From the NCBI GenBank assembly GCA_031257655.1, contig JAIROF010000053.1, positions 1-13,272 of the forward strand: DNA of 13,272 nt. Direction: 5' to 3'. This DNA is from Prevotellaceae bacterium (GTDB lineage Bacteria > Bacteroidota > Bacteroidia > Bacteroidales > UBA932). Below the pieces are notes generated by a model, which saw nothing but the letters and a program-made list of their open reading frames with translations, did not search any database and was not told where the DNA came from. The position numbers and the translations under genes were made by a program. Of this stretch, positions 12,904 to 13,272 are shown piece after piece. Every line of letters begins with the position of its first letter. Positions within the stretch are counted from its first letter, which is position 1.

Positions 12904-13272
12904 ATCGAGTAGGAGAAACGGGATTATTTCCCGTTTCGTCCTCTCACACCACCCGGCATACCGTTCGGTACCGGGGCGGTTCCTTACTTACGATACAATT
13001 TTACGATAGCAATCCATAAGAAACGGGTAGTTTGCCCGTCTTAAGTTATCATTATTCAAAGCGCGTGTAAGTATCGGGCTTAAGGATATGCGCCAATATC
13101 CCTTGCGAGTATTTGCCCATTCCCATGCTTTATACTTCTCTATACCGCATTTACATAGATTCTTAAAACGTGTCTTCACTTTCTTCCAGCTTTTCCATAT
13201 GCACATCCGAAGGCGACGACGATACCATTCATCCATTTCCTGCAACCTGCTCTTCATGTCGGCTAACTTGAA
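12904..13272 (-). mobile_element. Group II intron, 3' part (continues beyond the window)
   Basis: On the minus strand the maturase gene is followed within 8 nt by a domain V hairpin (12948-12980; ACCGCC/GGTGGT base, CCGAACGG tip, TG bulge) and a domain VI hairpin (12912-12945; GAAACGGGA/TCCCGTTTC). An unpaired A (12910) lies 7 nt before the AT end at 12905-12904, as expected for the branch point and the AY 3' splice site. The 3' exon is the spacer after the hexokinase terminator, so the intron is antisense to the hexokinase gene. The 5' part lies beyond 13272. Domain V carries one C more on its 5' arm than pairs cleanly, so activity is uncertain. Confidence 0.8.
12988..13272 (-). CDS. Group II intron reverse transcriptase/maturase, C-terminal fragment
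   Basis: Intron-encoded protein that promotes splicing and retrohoming. Only the last 94 residues are in the window, and the frame is open to the edge, so the true start is outside; the ATG at 13257 is internal. The visible part is the maturase-specific (GIIM-type) domain: DEWYRRRLRMCIWKSWKK, KTRFKNLCKCGI, AWEWANTRKGYW and SPILTRALN, closely following the family consensus. The stop TAA (12988-12990) lies just before domain V of the intron. No endonuclease domain follows the maturase domain. Confidence 0.92.
   Translation of the reverse strand, partial: FKLADMKSRLQEMDEWYRRRLRMCIWKSWKKVKTRFKNLCKCGIEKYKAWEWANTRKGYWRISLSPILTRALNNDNLRRANYPFLMDCYRKIVS

Overview
The window looks like chromosomal DNA of a member of the Bacteroidota, most likely a Bacteroidales-type organism. 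Three things point that way. A large surface protein carries the C-terminal sorting domain of the type IX secretion system, which is confined to this phylum. A minus-strand promoter fits the phylum's own -33/-7 consensus (TTTG, 20 bp, TAnnTTTG). The hexokinase is the eukaryote-like kind found in Bacteroides relatives. Genes left of about 9.8 kb are GC-rich and sit between AT-rich, repeat-filled spacers; the hexokinase is visibly less GC-rich.

Layout. 1-509: non-coding, with direct and inverted repeats. 510-1277 (-): pyrroline-5-carboxylate reductase (proC), preceded by a long GC-rich, possibly structured leader and a good housekeeping promoter. 1861-6409 (+): a MacAB-type efflux or export operon of periplasmic adaptor, ABC ATPase and eight-helix FtsX/MacB-like permease. 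It is preceded by a near-consensus sigma-54 promoter and two palindromes that look like enhancer sites for an NtrC-type activator. 6495-8921 (-): a secreted 808-residue protein with BspA-type leucine-rich repeats, four InlB B-repeats, two cadherin-like beta-sandwich domains and a T9SS sorting domain. 9042-9758 (-): a 238-residue protein of unknown function, possibly with a uracil-DNA-glycosylase-like fold. 9785-11608: about 1.8 kb without a convincing gene, made of layered repeats. 11609-12817 (+): hexokinase with its own terminator. 12904-13272 (-): the 3' end of a group II intron (domains V and VI) plus the C-terminus of its maturase, running off the window.

The adaptor, ATPase and permease should work as one envelope transporter; no TolC-like outer-membrane partner and no activator gene lie in the window. 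The other genes have no evident functional link. The feature that ties the window together is a set of short tandem arrays that differ in sequence but nearly all have a 7-nucleotide period. They sit at gene borders, and in two cases they form the stop codon of the neighbouring gene. I do not see a defence system, CRISPR array or other clear new multi-gene system. The most interesting signals are the sigma-54 control region and the heptad-repeat family with its composite elements.
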